A stretch of DNA of 64,000 bases from Clostridiaceae bacterium 14S0207. GTDB lineage: Bacteria; Bacillota; Clostridia; Clostridiales; Clostridiaceae. Of this stretch, positions 26,945 to 37,966 are shown one piece after another. Under the pieces are notes generated by a model. It was not told the DNA's origin. It saw only the letters and a program-made list of their open reading frames with translations, and ran no database searches. The stretch lies in contig CP026600.1 in NCBI GenBank assembly GCA_003288255.1, positions 2,046,001 to 2,110,000 on the forward strand, written 5' to 3'. How positions within the stretch are numbered: the first letter of the stretch is position 1; every line of letters starts with the position of its first letter. The translations under genes were made by a program, and so were the position numbers.

Positions 26945-29119
26945 TTAACCATTTAACCTACTTACATCTTTTATACCTTGTAATTTTCTTATCTTTTTCT
27001 TTAATTCCCTTAATACTTCTATGGATTTTATTCTTATTTTTATATTTATATTAGCTAAACCACTTTCATAAGTATTCGCACTAATAGATATCATCTGAAT
27101 TTTATTCTGAGTCAACACTTGCACAATTTCTGCCAAAACTCCCGTTCTATCATCACATGTTACTTTAATTTCACAAGTAAAATCAGTTCCCCTAATATTT
27201 TCCCATGTTATATCCATTACCTTTTCTTTTTCAAATTTGAAAAGATTTTGTACATTCTTACAATCTTTTCTATGAACTGAAATTCCTCTTCCTCTTGTAA
27301 CATATCCTATTATCTCATCTCCTGGGACAGGATTACAGCATTGGGCAAATCTAGCCATTAAATTATTACTTTCTTTTAAAATCAATTCTGGAAGATCATC
27401 TTTTTTATCTTCATGATTAGATTCTTGTTTAACCTTTATCTTTTCTTCTATTTCTTCTGAAACTATATTCTCTTTTTTAACATGTGCTTCTTTTAATCGT
27501 AACACAAGTGAAGAACTAATAACACCACCAGAACCTACTACAGCATATAAATCCTCCATTGTTCTTAAATTGTATCTTTTAAAAATCTTTTCTAAAATCT
27601 CACCTTCTGCAATTTCTGAAAAAGTACATCCCTGTTTTTTAGCTTCTTTTTCTAGTAACTCTTTTCCTCGTTCTATATTTTCTTCTCTTTTTACTTTATT
27701 AAAATAAGATTTTATCTTACTCTTAGCATGGTTACTATTAGCTACAGATAGCCAATCTATACTAGGTCCCTTACTACCGGAAGATGTTATTACATCTACA
27801 ATTTCTCCCGTTTTTAGTGAATAATCTAGTGGAACCATTTTACCATTAACCTTAGCACCTACACATTTATTGCCCACATCGGTATGAATTCGATATGCAA
27901 AATCTATAGGTGTTGAATTTTGAGGTAAACTAATAACTTTTCCTTTTGGGGTAAAAACAAAAACTTCATCTGAAAATAAATCAATCTTAAATGCTTCCAT
28001 AAACTCTTGTGGATCAGAAGTTTCCCCTTGCCATTCAAGTATGTCTCTAAGCCAAGTTAACTTACCTTCTAATTCATTATCAGAACCATTAGTTCCTTCT
28101 TTATATTTCCAATGAGCTGCTATACCATATTCAGCAGTTTTATGCATTTCATAAGTTCTTATTTGTATCTCAAAGGGTTTTCCTTTTGGACCAATAACTG
28201 TAGAATGTAAAGATTGATACATATTAGGTTTAGGCATAGCTATGTAATCTTTGAATCTTCCTGGCATTGGCTTATACATAGTATGAACTATTCCTAATGC
28301 AGAATAGCAATCTACCACAGTATTTACTAAGATTCTTACTGCTGTTAAATCAAAAATTTGATCCATAGTTTTATTTTTATTCTTCATCTTATTGTATATA
28401 CTATAAAAGTGTTTTGGTCTTCCATCTATTTGAGCATCTATACCTGAATTTTTAAGCTTATTTCTTAATTCTTGTAAAATTTTTTCTATTTGTTCTTCTC
28501 TTTCAGCCCTTTTTTCTGCGATTTCCTTTACTAAGGAATAATATAAATTGGGATTCATATATCTAAGCGCCAAATCTTCAAGTTCCCATTTAATTTTAGA
28601 TATACCTAATCTATGTGCTAATGGAGCATAAATATCTAATGTTTCCTTAGCCTTTTCTTTTTGCTTAAACACTGGCATATATTTTAAGGTACGCATATTA
28701 TGAAGTCTATCCGCAAGTTTAATCAAAATAACCCTAATATCTTTTGCCATAGCAAGAAGCATTTTTCTAACATTATCAGCTTGCTGCTCTTCCTTAGATT
28801 TGTATTTAATTTTTCCTAACTTAGTTACGCCTTGCACTAAATCTGCAACTTCTACTCCGAAAATCTCTTTTACATCCTCATATGTATAATCTGTGTCTTC
28901 TACTATATCATGTAGAAGTCCAGCTATTATAGTTTTAGTATCCATGCCCAATTCTGCTAGAATACAGGCTACTTCTATAGGATGTATTATATATGGTTCT
29001 CCTGATATTCTTTTTTGTTCTTGATGTGCTTCTCTTGCAATATTATAAGCCCTTACAATTTGCTCTTTATCTACATTGTGACAATTATCATCTATTTTAT
29101 TTAATAATTTCTCAATCAT
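26945..29119 (-). CDS. relA: bifunctional (p)ppGpp synthetase/hydrolase, RelA/SpoT homologue
   Basis: The 724-residue protein has the long RSH layout. The HD hydrolase domain contains 'HDIVEDTDY', with intact His-Asp, so hydrolysis is likely active. The synthetase domain carries '[15 protein letters not shown]', the TGS domain '[14 protein letters not shown]', a zinc-finger-like stretch '[15 protein letters not shown]', and the protein ends in an ACT domain. It makes and degrades the stringent-response alarmone. A hairpin lies immediately upstream of the ribosome site AGGAGAG, and apt precedes it, the usual Firmicute apt-relA-dtd order. Confidence 0.96.
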   Translation of the reverse strand: MIEKLLNKIDDNCHNVDKEQIVRAYNIAREAHQEQKRISGEPYIIHPIEVACILAELGMDTKTIIAGLLHDIVEDTDYTYEDVKEIFGVEVADLVQGVTKLGKIKYKSKEEQQADNVRKMLLAMAKDIRVILIKLADRLHNMRTLKYMPVFKQKEKAKETLDIYAPLAHRLGISKIKWELEDLALRYMNPNLYYSLVKEIAEKRAEREEQIEKILQELRNKLKNSGIDAQIDGRPKHFYSIYNKMKNKNKTMDQIFDLTAVRILVNTVVDCYSALGIVHTMYKPMPGRFKDYIAMPKPNMYQSLHSTVIGPKGKPFEIQIRTYEMHKTAEYGIAAHWKYKEGTNGSDNELEGKLTWLRDILEWQGETSDPQEFMEAFKIDLFSDEVFVFTPKGKVISLPQNSTPIDFAYRIHTDVGNKCVGAKVNGKMVPLDYSLKTGEIVDVITSSGSKGPSIDWLSVANSNHAKSKIKSYFNKVKREENIERGKELLEKEAKKQGCTFSEIAEGEILEKIFKRYNLRTMEDLYAVVGSGGVISSSLVLRLKEAHVKKENIVSEEIEEKIKVKQESNHEDKKDDLPELILKESNNLMARFAQCCNPVPGDEIIGYVTRGRGISVHRKDCKNVQNLFKFEKEKVMDITWENIRGTDFTCEIKVTCDDRTGVLAEIVQVLTQNKIQMISISANTYESGLANINIKIRIKSIEVLRELKKKIRKLQGIKDVSRLNG

Positions 29120-29139
29120 TTGTGTTACTCTCCTAAATT

Positions 29140-29168
29140 AAACGACTGGTTAATCAACCAGCCGTTTT
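29140..29168 (-). terminator. hairpin between apt and relA
   Basis: ACGGCTGGTT / AACCAGTCGT forms a compact GC-containing stem followed by TTTAATTT on the minus strand. It may partly terminate apt transcripts before relA. Confidence 0.55.
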
Positions 29169-29225
29169 TACATTAATTATATAATATTGCGCCTTAATAT
29201 GCAATTTCATTTGAGAAAAGTTTAA

Positions 29226-29744
29226 CTATATATCATATTTAACTAAAGATTGAACATCATATTTTTCAAGCTTTGCTCTTCCATTTAAATCTGTAAGTTC
29301 AACGACAAAATTAAGTGAAACTATTTCTCCACCCATTTCCTCTACTAATTTTGTTATTGCACCTACTGTTCCACCTGTAGCCAATAAATCATCTACTACT
29401 ACTACTTTTTGTCCTTTTTTAATAGCATCCTTATGCATTTCAATTTTATCAGTACCATACTCTAATGCATATTCTACTGAAACTGTTTCATATGGAAGTT
29501 TTCCTGGTTTTCTAACTGGAACAAATCCAACACCCAACTCATATGCAACACTTGTTCCAAATAAAAATCCTCTTGCTTCAGGACCAACTATAACATCAAT
29601 ATCTTTATCTTTCAACTGTTCACATATTTGTCTAATGCATTCTTTATACACTTTTCCATCGCTTAATAAAGGAGTAATATCCTTAAAACTTATACCCTCT
29701 TTGGGAAAGTTTTCTATTACCCTTATTTTATCCTCTATTAACAA
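29226..29744 (-). CDS. apt: adenine phosphoribosyltransferase
   Basis: The 172-residue protein has the type I PRTase PRPP-binding signature '[16 protein letters not shown]' and the Apt-specific '[18 protein letters not shown]' and '[16 protein letters not shown]'. It recycles adenine to AMP. The start is a TTG, set by GGAGG seven bases upstream; no ATG fits the conserved N-terminus. It lies between a RecJ-like gene and relA, matching the recJ-apt-relA order found in other Firmicutes. Confidence 0.95.
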   Translation of the reverse strand: MLIEDKIRVIENFPKEGISFKDITPLLSDGKVYKECIRQICEQLKDKDIDVIVGPEARGFLFGTSVAYELGVGFVPVRKPGKLPYETVSVEYALEYGTDKIEMHKDAIKKGQKVVVVDDLLATGGTVGAITKLVEEMGGEIVSLNFVVELTDLNGRAKLEKYDVQSLVKYDI

Positions 29745-29881
29745 TTTTATGCCTCCTTAAAAAATTTCTTTTATTTTTTATCATTTGTTTTAATTAAACC
29801 TGCTTACTTTTAAGACAATATAAATCTATTATATATAAAGTAAATAGGTTGTACAATAGAAGAATTTACACATTTAACACT

Positions 29882-30766
29882 TCACTGTTCTCTAAATTTT
29901 TCTTCCCTATATATGTATTTTGCTATTTGCTCTGCTTTACACATATTTCTAGTAGTAAAAAGTTCAACTATAATCTTTGCATCATCCATATTTCCAATCG
30001 GATTTATCTTTGGCATAATAATAGAGCCTAAAGAAAGCAAAATATCTTTATTCAATTCTCCTATATGATACATTTTCATTAACGCTTTTATTCCATAATT
30101 ATTGGTATTTTTTATTTGTTTTATTCCTTTTTCTATTATGTATAAATTTTCATCTTCTAGTTTTTTTCCACTAGATAAAGTTCCTAAACACACCAAATCA
30201 ATAAATTTATTAAATATGGTTGTTTTATAATAAATTGATAAAGCTTGTATAACTTTATAAGTAACACCAGAACAACTTAAATTTTCAAAAGGATACTTAC
30301 ATTCATTATGCGCAGGATTTATTATATATCCATAAGAATTACTCTGGTTCTTTTCATTGCATAAGGTAATCATGTCTATGTTTAAGTTTTTACATAAAGT
30401 TACCTCTTTTTCGGAATTTAAGTAACCTCCTATAGAAATTATAAGTTTAGTACCGAGAAATTCTATATGTTGCTTTATATCTTCTTCCGTTAAATTTCTT
30501 ACTCTGTGTAATTCTGTTGGTATAAAATACTCCACATCTGCATTTAAATATTTTAATACTAATAATAAACTTGAAACACTAGTAATTCCGTCTACATCAT
30601 AATACCCAAAAACCACGATTTTTTCCCTACTATTTACAGCTTTCACTATTCTACAAATAACATCTTTCATGTTATCTATAAGAAAGGGATGGTAATTATT
30701 TAATTGTTTTTCAGAATTACTATAATTCATAGTGTTTTTCTTACAATTTTTCTGATCTTTTTTCAT
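29882..30766 (-). CDS. degenerate RecJ/DHH-superfamily protein, probably non-catalytic
   Basis: This 294-residue protein aligns by eye with the DHH core of RecJ but is about half the usual length and lacks the C-terminal nucleic-acid-binding region. Motif I is 'YYDVDGITS' (first Asp replaced by Tyr). Motif II, normally VDNG, reads 'SIGGY'. Motif III, normally TDHH, reads 'TLCN'. Motif IV has LGTLSS where LGTxxD is expected. Structural stretches such as 'INPAHNECKYPF' and 'GVTYKVIQAL' remain. It sits where recJ usually sits, between secF and apt. The long open frame and good ribosome site (GGGGG before the ATG at 30766) suggest a maintained protein, perhaps regulatory or binding, rather than a dead gene. 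Confidence 0.7.
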   Translation of the reverse strand: MKKDQKNCKKNTMNYSNSEKQLNNYHPFLIDNMKDVICRIVKAVNSREKIVVFGYYDVDGITSVSSLLLVLKYLNADVEYFIPTELHRVRNLTEEDIKQHIEFLGTKLIISIGGYLNSEKEVTLCKNLNIDMITLCNEKNQSNSYGYIINPAHNECKYPFENLSCSGVTYKVIQALSIYYKTTIFNKFIDLVCLGTLSSGKKLEDENLYIIEKGIKQIKNTNNYGIKALMKMYHIGELNKDILLSLGSIIMPKINPIGNMDDAKIIVELFTTRNMCKAEQIAKYIYREEKFREQ

Positions 30767-30849
30767 AATCAATCCCCCGAATTTTTAGAGAAAGCATATA
30801 TATTATAATTTATATTTCGGGTTTTTACAATTATTTTTACATAAAATAA

Positions 30850-30886
30850 ATAAACCTCGAGAAATTTATATTATTTTCGAGGTTAT
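30850..30886 (-). terminator. terminator after secF
   Basis: AATAACCTCGA / TCGAGGTTTATTT on the minus strand lies after the secF stop and is followed by a T-rich stretch. Confidence 0.75.
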
Positions 30887-30917
30887 TTTTTACAAATTTG
30901 TTTAATTAAAATACAAT

Positions 30918-31799
30918 TTATGCTTTTAAAGCTTTTAATTTATGCTTTTTAAATAATACCCATATTGGACTTGCAATAAATATTGATGAATAAGTACCAA
31001 CTGCTATACCTACAGTAAGTGGTAATGTAAATTCTCTTATAGATGGTACTAAAATCAATAACGCAATTATAGTAATCAAGGTAGATAATGATGTATTTAT
31101 GGATCTTTTAATTGTTTGATTTATACTTGTATCTACTAATACATCTAAGGAAACTTTTCCTAATTTCTTTTTATTTTCTCTTATTCTGTCAAACACAACT
31201 ATAGTATCATTAATTGAATATCCCAATATTGTTAGTATAGCTGCTATAAATGGTGAATTTACTTTAATTCCTAATATAGCATATACACTTATAGTTATTA
31301 GAACATCGTGTAAAAGTGCCATTATTGCCGCAAAAGCGAAATCAACTTCAAATCTTATAGTTATGTAAATAAGCATTGCTCCAGCAGCTAATACCATAGC
31401 CATACAAGCTTTTTTAGTAAGTTCTTTTCCTACAGAACCACCTATATTCTCTTCATTTACTAAATACTTATTTCCTAATTTAAATTTGTCTTTAACTTTA
31501 TTTTTAATCTCTGAAATCTGTTCATCCTTAACAGCTCCACTTTGAATGATTATTTCAAATTCTTTTTTATTATTTATATCTCTTATAGAATATTGTTTAG
31601 TATATTGTTTTAGAATATCATTTAAATCTTTTTTGTCGTGTACTGTTATCTCTTTATTCATACCTATATTTAATAAAGTACCACCTTTAAAATCGATACC
31701 ATAATTCAATCCTTTAATAGCTATAAAAAGAATTCCAGCAATTATTACTGTAAGTGAAAGAGTAAACCATATTTTAGTTCTTTCAACTATTTTAATCAT
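30918..31799 (-). CDS. secF: protein translocase subunit SecF
   Basis: The 293-residue membrane protein has six hydrophobic segments with a periplasm-side-type domain between the first two. Family motifs include 'GIDFKGGTLLNI', 'GYSINDTIVVFDRIRE' and 'NQTIKRSINTSL'. The start was set at the ATG at 31799, which has AAGGAGG upstream and fits the family; an in-frame opening 48 bases earlier runs inside secD. It works with SecD to pull preproteins across the membrane using the ion gradient. The secD stop and the secF start are one base apart, giving a coupled pair. Confidence 0.95.
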   Translation of the reverse strand: MIKIVERTKIWFTLSLTVIIAGILFIAIKGLNYGIDFKGGTLLNIGMNKEITVHDKKDLNDILKQYTKQYSIRDINNKKEFEIIIQSGAVKDEQISEIKNKVKDKFKLGNKYLVNEENIGGSVGKELTKKACMAMVLAAGAMLIYITIRFEVDFAFAAIMALLHDVLITISVYAILGIKVNSPFIAAILTILGYSINDTIVVFDRIRENKKKLGKVSLDVLVDTSINQTIKRSINTSLSTLITIIALLILVPSIREFTLPLTVGIAVGTYSSIFIASPIWVLFKKHKLKALKA

Positions 31800-31800
31800 C

Positions 31801-33045
31801 TTACTGTACCTCCTTTTTAACACCAAAATGAGAAGGCTTACTAACAAGACCCATACCTAATGCAAGCTTAAATAAAAATTTAGTTACAAAGAATGCTGTA
31901 AATATACTTATTACTATTCCCATCATTAATGTTAAAGCAAAACCTTTAACTGAACCTGTTCCTACAAAGTATAATATTAATCCTGCTATAATAGTTGTTA
32001 TATTAGAATCTAATATAGAAGATAGTGCTTTATTAAATCCTAAATCTACTGAATTTTTTATAGATTTTCCAGTCTTCAACTCTTCCTTTATTCTTTCAAA
32101 TATAAGCACATTAGCATCAACGGCCATCCCTACTGTAAGTAAGAATCCTGCAATACCTGATAATGTTAAGGTTACATCTGTAAGTGAAAAAGCCAATAAA
32201 TCTAAAAGTATAAATACTGTTAAAGCTATATCAGCTAAAATTCCTGGTATTTTATATAAAGCTATCATGAAAATAAATACTAATGATACCCCTATAATAG
32301 CCGCCCATTTAGTATTTGGTAGTACTGTAGAACCTAACGTTGCTCCTACAGTCTTAAAGGAAACGGGTTTTGTTGGTAATGGTAATGCACCTGATTTTAT
32401 AATATCAGCTATTTTTTTAGCTTCTTTTATATCCTTATTACCAGTAATAACTGCTGTTCCGTTAGTTATTACTGTTTCTACTCTAGGATTAGTAAGCTGT
32501 TCTTTGTCCATTGAAATAGCAATATTTTGACCAATAAACTTTTCTGTTGCGTCTGCAAACTTTTTAGTTCCTTGTGGAGTAAGTTCTAATCTAATTTGAG
32601 CTTGATTTGTATCGTTATATTCAGCTATAGCATTTTTAACATCTTTTCCTGTTAAAATTACTTTTCCTGTTGGATCTGTAAACTTTAATTCACCTGTCTT
32701 ACCTATAAGATCCATAACTTCCTTAGAATCAAAAACACCTGGAACTTCAATTCTAATTCTCTTCTCGCCTTCTTGTTTTATTTCAGTTTCAGCTACACCT
32801 AATTTATTTACCCTCATATTTATAAACTCAATTTCTCTAGACATATCTTCAGGTGTAACTTTTTTTGCTTGAATTTCTTCTACAACAGAAATACCACCTT
32901 GAAGATCAAGTCCTCTGTTTATAACCTTTGTGAAAGGTAAAAATTTGTAACCGAATACTTCAACTCCGAAATATCCTATGTATCCAAATAATGCAATTAG
33001 GGCTATACATAGGATAAAAAGTGCCGTACTCTTACCTTTTTTCAT
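31801..33045 (-). CDS. secD: protein translocase subunit SecD
   Basis: The 414-residue membrane protein has an N-terminal helix, the P1 extracytoplasmic domain beginning 'GLDLQGGISVVEEI', and five C-terminal membrane segments with 'GMAVDANVLIFERIKEEL', the SecD/RND-family proton-path motif. It is the first gene of the secD-secF pair. Unlike the Bacillus fused SecDF, the two halves are separate genes here, as is usual in clostridia. Confidence 0.95.
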   Translation of the reverse strand: MKKGKSTALFILCIALIALFGYIGYFGVEVFGYKFLPFTKVINRGLDLQGGISVVEEIQAKKVTPEDMSREIEFINMRVNKLGVAETEIKQEGEKRIRIEVPGVFDSKEVMDLIGKTGELKFTDPTGKVILTGKDVKNAIAEYNDTNQAQIRLELTPQGTKKFADATEKFIGQNIAISMDKEQLTNPRVETVITNGTAVITGNKDIKEAKKIADIIKSGALPLPTKPVSFKTVGATLGSTVLPNTKWAAIIGVSLVFIFMIALYKIPGILADIALTVFILLDLLAFSLTDVTLTLSGIAGFLLTVGMAVDANVLIFERIKEELKTGKSIKNSVDLGFNKALSSILDSNITTIIAGLILYFVGTGSVKGFALTLMMGIVISIFTAFFVTKFLFKLALGMGLVSKPSHFGVKKEVQ

Positions 33046-33146
33046 TTTTATCCTCCTCTGCTGACTACCTTGTAATTTACATATTTTTCTTCATATTTTA
33101 TTATATTACTACTATAATCAATAGTCAATAATAGGACTTAAGCTAT

Positions 33147-34517
33147 CTATTTTTCCATTTTCTTAGCTTTAAGCGCAATAGCACACTCTATTCTCTTCTT
33201 TTGCATTGCACATCCAATTTCATATGGTATATGAATATCTCCATTAAAGTTATAATTGTTTGCTTGACATCCTCCACTACAGTAGAATCTTGCCCAACAT
33301 TCCTTACATTTAGGTTTGTTATATATATGTGCAGCTTTAAATTCATCACTTAATTCTTCATTAAATTTATAATCATCATCATAAATTGTTCCTAATTTAA
33401 ATTCTTCATTTCCAACAAATTGATGACATGGATATACATCACCTTCAGGTGTAACCGCTATGTATTCATGACCTGCACCACATCCTGAAATTCTTTTATA
33501 AACACATGGACCACCTTTTAAATCTACATTGAAATGATAAAAGTTAAATTCATTACCTTCTTCATGTCTTTTGCACATTTCCTCGTATAATTTATCATAT
33601 TGTTCAAATATAACTGGTAGATCCTCTTCTCTTAAAGATAACTCATGTTCATCTGGTAATACAACTGGTTCAACTGAAATCTCCTTGTATCCAAGTTCTG
33701 CTAAATGTTTAATATCCTCGAAAAAATCAATGTTTTCTCTTGTAAATGTTCCTCTTACATAATGAGTTTTATCTTTATCTCGTTTTTCAATCATTTTATT
33801 AATTTTAGGTACTATGGCTTCATAACTTCCTGTACCGTCACATCTAACTCTTACTTTATCATTAACTTCTTTTCTTCCATCTAAACTTAATACAATATTA
33901 ACCATGTTTTCATTTAAATATTCCATTATTTCATCATTTAATAATGTACAATTTGTTGTCATAGTAAATCTTATGTTTTTATTATGTTCTTTTTCTATAC
34001 TTCTAGCATAAGACACTACTTGTTTAATTGTATCCATAGCCATTAGTGGCTCGCCACCAAATAGATCTACTTCTATATTTTTTCTTGGTCCAGAATGTTT
34101 TATAACATAGTCAATAGCTTTTTTACCCACTTCTGCTGACATTCTTTGTCTACAGCCATGATACTCACCTTCATCAGCAAAACAATATTTACATCTTAAG
34201 TTACAATCATGTATTATATTTAAGCATAATGCCTTAATAAAAGATGGTGATTTTTGAGTTTGTATTGCTATATTCTCATATAAATCTTTTGTATAAAGAT
34301 ATTCTTCTTTAATAAGTTCTTCTATTTCTTCGTATGCCTCTTCTATCTCTTCCTTTGAATATTTTTCCTTATATTCATTAATTAATTCATCTTTAGACTT
34401 TATTTTTTCATCATCTAATAAATCATATACTAATTCATCAACTTGATGTAATGATCCCGAATTTATATCTATTACAAAATAGTCATTGCCCTGATTAAAT
34501 TTATGTATTAATGCCAT
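33147..34517 (-). CDS. scfB: SCIFF maturase, radical SAM/SPASM thioether-forming enzyme
   Basis: The 456-residue protein begins with a peptide-recognition-like region ('FVIDINSGSLHQVDELVYDLL'). It has a radical SAM core with 'CNLRCKYCFA' near residue 108 and SAM-binding 'DLFGGEPLMA', then a SPASM domain with cysteines in 'GCGAGHEYIA', 'VYPCHQFVG' and 'CKECWARFYCSGGCQ' for two auxiliary Fe-S clusters. This layout and the 45-residue cysteine-rich peptide gene just upstream identify the SCIFF system, in which the enzyme joins cysteine sulfur to alpha-carbons (sactionine/ranthipeptide-type links). No dedicated exporter or protease gene is adjacent. Confidence 0.93.
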   Translation of the reverse strand: MALIHKFNQGNDYFVIDINSGSLHQVDELVYDLLDDEKIKSKDELINEYKEKYSKEEIEEAYEEIEELIKEEYLYTKDLYENIAIQTQKSPSFIKALCLNIIHDCNLRCKYCFADEGEYHGCRQRMSAEVGKKAIDYVIKHSGPRKNIEVDLFGGEPLMAMDTIKQVVSYARSIEKEHNKNIRFTMTTNCTLLNDEIMEYLNENMVNIVLSLDGRKEVNDKVRVRCDGTGSYEAIVPKINKMIEKRDKDKTHYVRGTFTRENIDFFEDIKHLAELGYKEISVEPVVLPDEHELSLREEDLPVIFEQYDKLYEEMCKRHEEGNEFNFYHFNVDLKGGPCVYKRISGCGAGHEYIAVTPEGDVYPCHQFVGNEEFKLGTIYDDDYKFNEELSDEFKAAHIYNKPKCKECWARFYCSGGCQANNYNFNGDIHIPYEIGCAMQKKRIECAIALKAKKMEK

Positions 34518-34543
34518 TTAAATTTCCTCCCAACTAAATTTAA

Positions 34544-34566
34544 AGCAGTAACTTTTAGTTACTGCT
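34544..34566 (-). other. perfect hairpin between scfA and scfB
   Basis: AGCAGTAACT, a three-base loop and AGTTACTGCT form an exact ten-base stem in the scfA-scfB gap, followed by TTTAAATTTAG on the minus strand. It could be a partial terminator or RNA-processing barrier giving more precursor mRNA than maturase mRNA. Confidence 0.65.
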
Positions 34567-34587
34567 ATGAATGGTTAGCAAAATTTT

Positions 34588-34725
34588 TTAGTTTTCACAA
34601 GCTAAATTTGCTACTGTACAAGATGTCTTACATGCAGATTGGCATGAGTTTGCACACTCTTTACATCCTGGTTTTTTTACGCTATTTTTAAGGTTTGATT
34701 TATTTAGAACCTTTATATGTTTCAT
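34588..34725 (-). CDS. scfA: SCIFF precursor peptide (six cysteines in forty-five residues)
   Basis: This 45-residue gene is easy to miss because it is so short. It starts 'MKHIKVLNKSNLKNSVKKPG', and its C-terminal half carries six cysteines at positions 21, 24, 28, 32, 36 and 43, ending 'NLACEN'. The ATG follows GGAGGA. The cysteine number, length and position immediately upstream of the radical SAM maturase gene match the SCIFF family, one of the most conserved ribosomal natural-product precursors in Clostridia. The mature peptide would carry thioether bridges; its biological role is not established. Confidence 0.95.
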   Translation of the reverse strand: MKHIKVLNKSNLKNSVKKPGCKECANSCQSACKTSCTVANLACEN

Positions 34726-34790
34726 GCATACTCCTCCATTCAAACTTTTTCTAACTGATTATAACATAAAAGCTTTAATAAATAAAGTAT

Positions 34791-35165
34791 TTATAAATTT
34801 ATTCCCAACATTCCTGAAAGAGTACCAGCAAACACGCAAAGTAAAATTCTAGATATATCTTTTAATCCAAAACCAAATGTTCTACCTGCTAATAACGAAA
34901 TTATATAAATAATTAGTATGTAGAAAATTCCTACGCACATACCAATTATCCATCCATTTTCTCTCGCCTTTTTAGCTGCTACCCCTGCCCCGTACAACAC
35001 ACTAATTAAAGTTATTATTAGAAACATTATATTAAAATGCCCTTCTTTTATAACTCCTTGTCCAAAAGTACATGCTAATGTGTATACCAAAAGACAAATT
35101 AAAGTAAGGATAACACCTCTCAAAACCCCTTCACCTACACAAGAAAATTTTATTTTAGACTCCAT
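34791..35165 (-). CDS. TIGR04086-family membrane protein
   Basis: The 124-residue protein has four hydrophobic segments with a short N-terminal cytoplasmic part. 'LYGAGVAAKKARENGWIIGM' in the middle and 'SGMLGINL' at the end match small clostridial membrane proteins grouped as TIGR04086. In these genomes the gene sits between yajC and the SCIFF pair, as here. The context hints at a link to protein export or to SCIFF, but no function is known. The stop lies 65 bases upstream of scfA. Confidence 0.75.
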   Translation of the reverse strand: MESKIKFSCVGEGVLRGVILTLICLLVYTLACTFGQGVIKEGHFNIMFLIITLISVLYGAGVAAKKARENGWIIGMCVGIFYILIIYIISLLAGRTFGFGLKDISRILLCVFAGTLSGMLGINL

Positions 35166-35240
35166 AAAAAAAACCTCCTATTCGCTAATTATTAATATTA
35201 ATTATGCAAATAAAAAGGTTTTTATTACTTTATTTTAAAT

Positions 35241-35588
35241 CTATTTATCTTCTTTTACTTCTTTAAATTCTTCTGTTTCTTTTACTTCTTTAGTATTTTT
35301 ATCCTCTTTTACTTCTTCATCTCTAGAGTTTAACACTGAAGCTATACCATTTTTATGTAATTTAATTCTTGCTCTACTTGGACCTGATTCTAATACTATA
35401 AATTCATTATCTACAGTAATTATTCTTCCCATTATTCCACCTTTAGTTAATATTTCATCATTAACTTTTAATTCATTAAGCATTCCCTCATATTTTTTTC
35501 TTCTCTTTTTTTCAGGAATAATCATTACAGCATAAAGTAAAACCATCATTAATACCAAAGGTAATAAACCAACTAAAGTTTGACTCAT
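35241..35588 (-). CDS. yajC: preprotein translocase subunit YajC
   Basis: The 115-residue protein has one N-terminal membrane helix, then the YajC core 'PEKKRRKKYEGMLNELKVND' and 'ILTKGGIMGRIITVDN', and a highly charged Glu/Lys tail of about 25 residues. YajC associates with SecDF, whose genes lie about 2 kb downstream on the same strand. It directly follows tgt, the conserved queA-tgt-yajC arrangement. Confidence 0.93.
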   Translation of the reverse strand: MSQTLVGLLPLVLMMVLLYAVMIIPEKKRRKKYEGMLNELKVNDEILTKGGIMGRIITVDNEFIVLESGPSRARIKLHKNGIASVLNSRDEEVKEDKNTKEVKETEEFKEVKEDK

Positions 35589-35642
35589 TTTTTATATCTC
35601 CTTTCAGATTTAAAATATTTAAAATATATTATATATATTTGT

Positions 35643-36782
<1,140 letters not shown>

Positions 36783-36809
36783 TTAATCACATCCTTATCT
36801 AATGTATCC

Positions 36810-37835
36810 CTATTTAATAAACATTGCATCTCCAAAGCTAAAGAATCTATATTTATCTTCTACAGCTGTTTTGTATGCATTCATTATATTTTCTTGTCCT
36901 GCAAGTGCACTAACCAACATTATAAGTGTAGATTCTGGAAGATGGAAATTAGTAATTAACGCATCTAAAACTTTAAATTTATATCCTGGGAATATAAAAA
37001 TTTCTGTCCATCCTGAACATTCTCTCACTTTACCATTTTCATCTGCTATACTTTCTATAGTTCTACAGGACGTTGTACCTACTCCTATAACTCTATTTCC
37101 ATTTTCTTTTGTTTTATTAATAATCTCTGCTGTTTCTTTACTCATTGTATAATATTCTGAGTGCATATGATGTTCTTCAATAGTTTCTGCTTTAACAGGT
37201 CTAAATGTACCAAGACCTACATGTAATGTAACAAATGCTACATTAATGCCCTTTGCTTTTATTTCACTTAATAATTCTTCCGTAAAATGCAATCCAGCTG
37301 TAGGTGCTGCCGCAGAACCTGATTCCTTAGAATAAACTGTTTGATATCTTTCTTTTTCTTCTAATTTTTCAGTAATATATGGTGGTAATGGCATTTCGCC
37401 TAATTTATCTAGTACCTCTTCAAAAATTCCCTCATATTGAAATTCAACTATTCTACTACCATCTTCACCTATATCTTTAACTTCAGCTCTAAGTTCTCCA
37501 TTACCAAACACAAACTTAGAACCTATTTTGGCTCTTTTACCTGGTTTAACAAGAGTTTCCCATTTATTTTTATCGATTCTTTTTAAAAGTAAAAATTCCA
37601 TTTTACCCATAGTATCTTCTTTGTGACCTATTAATCGTGCTGGAAGTACTCTAGTATTATTTAAAACTAAACAATCTCCAGGATTTAAATAATCTAATAT
37701 ATCCCTAAAAATTTTATGCTCTATACTACCCGTTTTCCTATCCAACACTAAAAGTCTCGAATGATCTCTCTTTTCTGCAGGATGTTGTGCAATAAGTTCT
37801 TCTGGTAAATCAAAATAAAAATCTTTAACTTTCAA
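36810..37835 (-). CDS. queA: S-adenosylmethionine:tRNA ribosyltransferase-isomerase
   Basis: The 341-residue protein is full length and carries the family stretches '[18 protein letters not shown]', '[17 protein letters not shown]' and '[20 protein letters not shown]'. QueA transfers the ribosyl part of SAM to preQ1 in tRNA, giving epoxyqueuosine. The start is a TTG at 37835 with GAGGGTG upstream; it gives the conserved '[19 protein letters not shown]' N-terminus. It lies between ruvB and tgt in the conserved block. No preQ1 biosynthesis genes are present in this window. Confidence 0.96.
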   Translation of the reverse strand: MKVKDFYFDLPEELIAQHPAEKRDHSRLLVLDRKTGSIEHKIFRDILDYLNPGDCLVLNNTRVLPARLIGHKEDTMGKMEFLLLKRIDKNKWETLVKPGKRAKIGSKFVFGNGELRAEVKDIGEDGSRIVEFQYEGIFEEVLDKLGEMPLPPYITEKLEEKERYQTVYSKESGSAAAPTAGLHFTEELLSEIKAKGINVAFVTLHVGLGTFRPVKAETIEEHHMHSEYYTMSKETAEIINKTKENGNRVIGVGTTSCRTIESIADENGKVRECSGWTEIFIFPGYKFKVLDALITNFHLPESTLIMLVSALAGQENIMNAYKTAVEDKYRFFSFGDAMFIK

Positions 37836-37966
37836 AATTTACACCCTCTTCGTTTATTTTAACCCATGTCTAAATACATTACTTATAAGTATATGACTTA
37901 TAGTTATGATTTTGGATATACTCATCAAATTTTAAATATAACTCAATAATTTATATAATTTGTACT

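Noticed and set aside
29140..29168. Considered the apt-relA hairpin as part of a T-box or other leader element
   Set aside because: The gap is only about 100 bases, with no T-box sequence (AGGGTGGNACCGCG) and no specifier arm; a simple terminator fits better.
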